From: Desulfosarcina sp. | Lineage (GTDB): Bacteria; Desulfobacterota; Desulfobacteria; Desulfobacterales; Desulfosarcinaceae | Assembly (NCBI GenBank): GCA_030642405.1 | Contig: DAOWNV010000104.1 | Coordinates: forward strand, 1-8,468 | DNA length: 8,468 nt | Direction of reading: 5' to 3' | Shown here: piece after piece, positions 5,969-8,468 of the stretch | How positions within the stretch are numbered: the first letter of the stretch is position 1 | How the letters are laid out: each line of letters starts with the position of its first letter | Notes under the pieces: generated by a model | Seen by the model: the letters and a program-made list of their open reading frames with translations, nothing else | Databases searched by the model: none | What the model was told of the DNA's origin: nothing | Made by a program: the position numbers and the translations under genes

Positions 5969-6695
5969 GATCTCTGCGCCATTTTATCAATATTGCCCGT
6001 TCCTCGGAGGTCATCCTTCTGTCTTCCAAAAGATCCGGCCTTTTCAATACGGTCCTGATCAATGCCGTCTCCCTCCGCCATCGGTCGATCTCCCGGTGGT
6101 TACCGGACAACAGCACATCCGGCACCGAGGATTGCTCGAAGGTCGGGGGCCTGGTATATTGAGCATGTTCCACAAGTCCATTGCTGAAAGTGTCGTCCCC
6201 TGCTGAATCCTGGTTACCCAAAACATTGGGAAGTAGCCGGACAACAGCATCAATCAGCACCATTGCTCCCAACTCACCGCCAGTGAGAACAAAATCCCCT
6301 ATGGATATCTCTCCGTCAACATAGCGATCCCCAAAACGCTCATCGACCCCTTCATATCGACCGCAAACCAGGATCAGCTCTTTCTCCGTAGCCAGAGATT
6401 CCGCCAACCTCTGATCAAGCCGTTTTCCCTGAGGGGAGAGCAACAGGGTAACGGCCTTTGGAATCCGCTTTTTTGCCTCTTTCAGGGCGGCCGTTAAAGG
6501 TTCCGGCTTCATCACCATTCCGCAACCACCACCGTATGGTCGGTCATCCGTCACCCGGTGCCGACCCTTAGCATGATCGCGGATGTGAATGGTCCACGGA
6601 TCTATTTTTTGACTCAGGACCGCCCGGCCAATAATGCCATGATTCCAAAACGGCTCGAACAGCTCGGGAAAAAGTGTCAAGACACATATTTGCAC
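5949..6695 (-). CDS. trmD: tRNA (guanosine(37)-N1)-methyltransferase TrmD
   Basis: TrmD makes m1G37 in tRNAs with G at position 36, which prevents +1 frameshifting. It is a SPOUT-class dimer using S-adenosylmethionine. The 248-residue sequence is full length with all family blocks: YGGGCGMVM (54-62), LSPQGKRL (86-93), CGRYEGVDERF (111-121), SIGDFVLTGGELGAM (131-145), DDTF (Asp168 equivalent to the catalytic base of the H. influenzae enzyme, by recollection) with Arg153, YTRP (180-183) and GNHREI. The start is GTG at 6695, 12 bases after the rimM stop, with AGGG about ten bases upstream. An ATG a few bases downstream is out of frame. The stop lies inside the following methyltransferase gene. 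Gene order rimM-trmD is conserved across bacteria. Confidence 0.98.
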   Translation of the reverse strand: MQICVLTLFPELFEPFWNHGIIGRAVLSQKIDPWTIHIRDHAKGRHRVTDDRPYGGGCGMVMKPEPLTAALKEAKKRIPKAVTLLLSPQGKRLDQRLAESLATEKELILVCGRYEGVDERFGDRYVDGEISIGDFVLTGGELGAMVLIDAVVRLLPNVLGNQDSAGDDTFSNGLVEHAQYTRPPTFEQSSVPDVLLSGNHREIDRWRRETALIRTVLKRPDLLEDRRMTSEERAILIKWRRDLDELIG

Positions 6696-6707
6696 GGTAA
6701 TGTGACC

Positions 6708-7250
6708 CTACAAACCTTCCGGTGGATCGACAACCATGGTTTTGCTCTTCAGATCGACACTTCGTATCACCGCACCGACAGCTGGAATGAGTATCTCCCG
6801 ACTCTGTCCGTTCAAAACCCCCTTGACCACATAGACATCGTTACCCGGTGTTGGTATCACTTCCTCAAGACTTCCCAATAACAATCCTGAGCAATCAATC
6901 ACTTTAAGGCCCAACAGGTCGGACCAATAATAGGTGTCTTCCTCCAGCGGTGGCAGTTTTGATTTATCGATAAAAAGCGAAGAACCAACCAGTCTTTCAA
7001 CATGTTCACGGTCGGAAACCGCTTCAAAGCCCATCAGCAGCCCTCGCCCGTGCGACTTGGCCCAGGAGATGATCTTTGTCTGGATCGTACCTCCGGGAAG
7101 ATGGACCCTTATTCCATCGCCGGCTTGGTAAAAAGCTGCAGATTCGGTAAAGGAATGAACTTTCATCCCTCCACGAAGTCCATGTGCACTGGTTATCCGC
7201 CCCACCAGAACAAGGTCGTCCGGTTGTGTTCGCTTACTCGATGATTTCAA
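6708..7250 (-). CDS. rimM: Ribosome maturation factor RimM
   Basis: RimM helps late maturation of the 30S head, binding near S19 and helix 31/33b of 16S rRNA. Two domains are visible: an N-terminal RimM barrel starting LVLVGRITSAHGLRGGMKV (conserved HGLRG) and a C-terminal PRC-barrel starting YYWSDLLGLKV with GNDVYVVKG and EILIPAV. The start is uncertain because no ATG precedes the conserved N-terminus. TTG at 7250 gives 180 residues, close to the usual length, and overlaps khpA by 17 bases. GTG at 7286 gives 192 residues with a larger overlap. Neither has a Shine-Dalgarno, so translation is probably coupled to khpA. Confidence 0.94.
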   Translation of the reverse strand: MKSSSKRTQPDDLVLVGRITSAHGLRGGMKVHSFTESAAFYQAGDGIRVHLPGGTIQTKIISWAKSHGRGLLMGFEAVSDREHVERLVGSSLFIDKSKLPPLEEDTYYWSDLLGLKVIDCSGLLLGSLEEVIPTPGNDVYVVKGVLNGQSREILIPAVGAVIRSVDLKSKTMVVDPPEGL

Positions 7251-7464
7251 GGACCGTTCTTTTTTTAATCTTAGCAGAAGCGGCACTCAATAAGGTACGC
7301 ATGGCGCGTGCCGTCCGCCCCTGTTTTCCGATCACCTTTCCCAAATCCTCTTTGGCCACTTTCAATTCAATAACGGATGTCTGGTTTCCCACTATCTCCC
7401 CAACGGATACCTGGTCTGGGAAATCCACCAACTCCTGCGCAATGAACTTGATCAGCTCTTTCAT
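7234..7464 (-). CDS. khpA: KH-domain RNA-binding protein KhpA
   Basis: This 76-residue protein is a single type-II KH domain of the KhpA (YlqC) family, an RNA chaperone-like protein that in some bacteria forms a complex with KhpB/EloR. The RNA-binding GxxG loop is seen as IGKQGR (GKQG at 46-49), preceded by the SVIELKVAKEDLGKV strand and helix and followed by ARAMRTLLSAASAK. The ATG at 7464 is chosen because a strong AAGGAGAT lies six bases upstream and the MKELIKFIA beginning is the family norm. The longer reading to 7494 would only add ten residues covering that signal. Position between rpsP and rimM is a widely conserved arrangement. Confidence 0.96.
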   Translation of the reverse strand: MKELIKFIAQELVDFPDQVSVGEIVGNQTSVIELKVAKEDLGKVIGKQGRTARAMRTLLSAASAKIKKRTVLEIIE

Positions 7465-7470
7465 AGCTTC

Positions 7471-7478
7471 ATCTCCTT
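7471..7478 (-). promoter_or_regulatory. Shine-Dalgarno AAGGAGAT deciding the khpA start
   Basis: AAGGAGAT lies six bases before the ATG at 7464. It would be inside the coding region if the upstream start at 7494 were used, so it argues for the shorter 76-residue protein. Confidence 0.8.
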
Positions 7479-7512
7479 TGCTCCAGCTGAGCATCGGGTA
7501 CGGCGCAATCTC

Positions 7513-7773
7513 CTATTCTGCTTCCACTGTACCAAAAACACCTTCGCGTTTCAGGATCGAACGTACCGTATCGGTTGGTTTTGCACCCTGACCGATCCAA
7601 TAATTGATTCGCTCCGTATCAAGAACAACTTGTGCCGGGTCCAGCACAGGGTTGTAAGTGCCCAATTTTTCGATAAAACGACCGTCCCGCGGGCTTTCAA
7701 TGTCGGCTGCCACAATCCGGTAAAAGGGTCTTTTTTTTGCCCCGTGCCGGGCCAGTCTGATTTTTACTGACAT
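7513..7773 (-). CDS. rpsP: 30S ribosomal protein S16
   Basis: S16 is an early-binding 30S protein that stabilises the 5' domain of 16S rRNA. The 86-residue sequence is a full-length match: it begins MSVKIRLARHGAKKRPFYRI, continues with VAADIESPRDGRFIEKLGTYNP, then INYWIGQGAKPTDTVRSIL and a short acidic tail. The ATG at 7773 has AAAGGAG seven bases upstream. The spacer to the ffh stop is only 12 bases, and the Shine-Dalgarno overlaps that stop codon. A gap of 48 bases follows before khpA, containing the khpA Shine-Dalgarno. Confidence 0.98.
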   Translation of the reverse strand: MSVKIRLARHGAKKRPFYRIVAADIESPRDGRFIEKLGTYNPVLDPAQVVLDTERINYWIGQGAKPTDTVRSILKREGVFGTVEAE

Positions 7774-7780
7774 ATTTATT

Positions 7781-7787
7781 CTCCTTT
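7781..7787 (-). promoter_or_regulatory. rpsP Shine-Dalgarno overlapping the ffh stop codon
   Basis: AAAGGAG shares bases with the TAA stop of ffh (7786-7788) and ends seven bases before the rpsP ATG. Ribosomes finishing ffh would cover this site, which suggests coupled translation. Confidence 0.7.
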
Positions 7788-8468
7788 AAAAGGGCAACAT
7801 GCCGCGGCCCAATCCGCGCATGCCGCTTTTATTGATTTTCTTCATCATCTTCATCACCTGTGCATAATTTTTCAACAGGCGGTTCACATCCTGAACGCGG
7901 GTACCACTGCCCGCAGCAATCCTTTTTCGGCGGCTTCCATTAATAATCGTAAATTTGCTACGCTCTTGAGGGGTCATTGAATTAATGATGGCTTCAATAT
8001 GGACCAGCTCTTTTTCGTCCACCTGCAGATTTTTCATCTGCTTCATCTTTCCCATGCCGGGAATCATTCCCAAGATGTCGGTCAACGATCCCATTTTTCG
8101 AATCTGACGCATCTGGTCACGGAAGTCTTCCAGCGTGAACTGGTTTTTTCGCAGCTTTTTTTCCAGTTCAGCCGCATCTTTCTCGTCCACCACCTCCTGG
8201 GCCTTCTCGATCATGGTGAGAACGTCACCCATACCAAGAATTCGCGAAGCCATTCGCTCGGGATGAAAAGCCTCCAGTTCACTGAGCTTTTCACCCACAC
8301 CAATAAACTTGATGGGTTTTCCGGTAATGGAACGGATGGACAGGGCCGCGCCGCCTCTAGCATCGCCGTCCATTTTCGTAAGTACGACACCACCGATGTT
8401 CAGCCTCTCATCAAAGGATTTTGCGATATTCACCGCATCCTGACCGGTCATGGCATCGGCCACCAACA
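7786..8468 (-). CDS. ffh: Signal recognition particle protein Ffh, C-terminal part (partial, 5' end outside window)
   Basis: Ffh is the GTPase and signal-peptide-binding subunit of the bacterial signal recognition particle; with 4.5S RNA and FtsY it targets nascent membrane proteins. The window holds the last 227 residues of a protein usually around 450 long. Visible are the end of the G domain (VADAMTGQDAV, LTKMDGDARGGAALS with the TKxD guanine-specificity motif, IGVGEK) and the M domain. The M domain is rich in methionine, with the MGSLTDILGMIPGMGKM loop, the RNA-binding helix-turn-helix around INGSRRKRIAAGSGT and a Met/Gly-rich end. The residues before the GTG/TTG near 8466 continue in frame off the edge, so the apparent start there is not real. 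The frame is intact throughout the window. Confidence 0.97.
   Translation of the reverse strand, partial: LVADAMTGQDAVNIAKSFDERLNIGGVVLTKMDGDARGGAALSIRSITGKPIKFIGVGEKLSELEAFHPERMASRILGMGDVLTMIEKAQEVVDEKDAAELEKKLRKNQFTLEDFRDQMRQIRKMGSLTDILGMIPGMGKMKQMKNLQVDEKELVHIEAIINSMTPQERSKFTIINGSRRKRIAAGSGTRVQDVNRLLKNYAQVMKMMKKINKSGMRGLGRGMLPF

Noticed and set aside
1..8468. Mobile element, CRISPR, phage or defence system
   Set aside because: No transposase, integrase, regularly spaced repeat, terminal inverted repeat or defence-family motif was seen; gene order and codon use look like ordinary chromosome.

Overview
The window looks like a chromosomal segment of a Gram-negative, anaerobic Desulfobacterota (former Deltaproteobacteria), possibly of the Desulfobacterales. 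This rests on recalled gene order (ffh-rpsP-khpA-rimM-trmD-SPOUT methyltransferase-rplS-rnhB-yraN-rsmI) and on the tungsten/molybdenum aldehyde:ferredoxin oxidoreductase (AOR) at the left edge. No alignment was run. I see no tRNA, rRNA, CRISPR array, insertion sequence or phage gene.

Left part, + strand (1-1110): the last 134 residues of an AOR, a 105-bp gap with two adjacent hairpins, then a 199-residue protein with a MoaD/ThiS-like beta-grasp N-terminal part and an uncharacterised C-terminal part. The second protein is the least understood gene here with a plausible link to a known pathway (pterin cofactor or AOR function).

Middle, - strand (1181-2362): a 393-residue exported protein that I cannot assign to a family. 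It converges on the beta-grasp gene and lies downstream of the large - strand cluster, separated from it by 114 bp of AT-rich DNA. That gap carries a hairpin followed by seven T on the + strand.

Right part, - strand (2477-8468): eleven tightly packed, co-directional genes for translation and RNA/protein housekeeping. In transcription order they are ffh (5' end outside the window), rpsP, khpA, rimM, trmD, a TrmD-associated SPOUT methyltransferase, rplS, rnhB, yraN, rsmI and a 4'-phosphopantetheinyl transferase. Most junctions overlap or are under 50 bp, and several starts lack a Shine-Dalgarno sequence, which suggests translational coupling. The one larger gap (125 bp) is in front of rplS. The cluster joins membrane targeting (Ffh), ribosomal proteins S16 and L19, 30S maturation (RimM), an RNA chaperone (KhpA), tRNA and rRNA methylation (TrmD, SPOUT protein, RsmI), RNA-DNA hybrid removal (RnhB), a nuclease-fold protein (YraN) and carrier-protein activation (PPTase).

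Most of the window is ordinary conserved housekeeping sequence. The points worth a second look are the beta-grasp protein beside the AOR, the unassigned exported protein, the oddly oriented hairpin near 2400, and the start codons and junctions within the large cluster.
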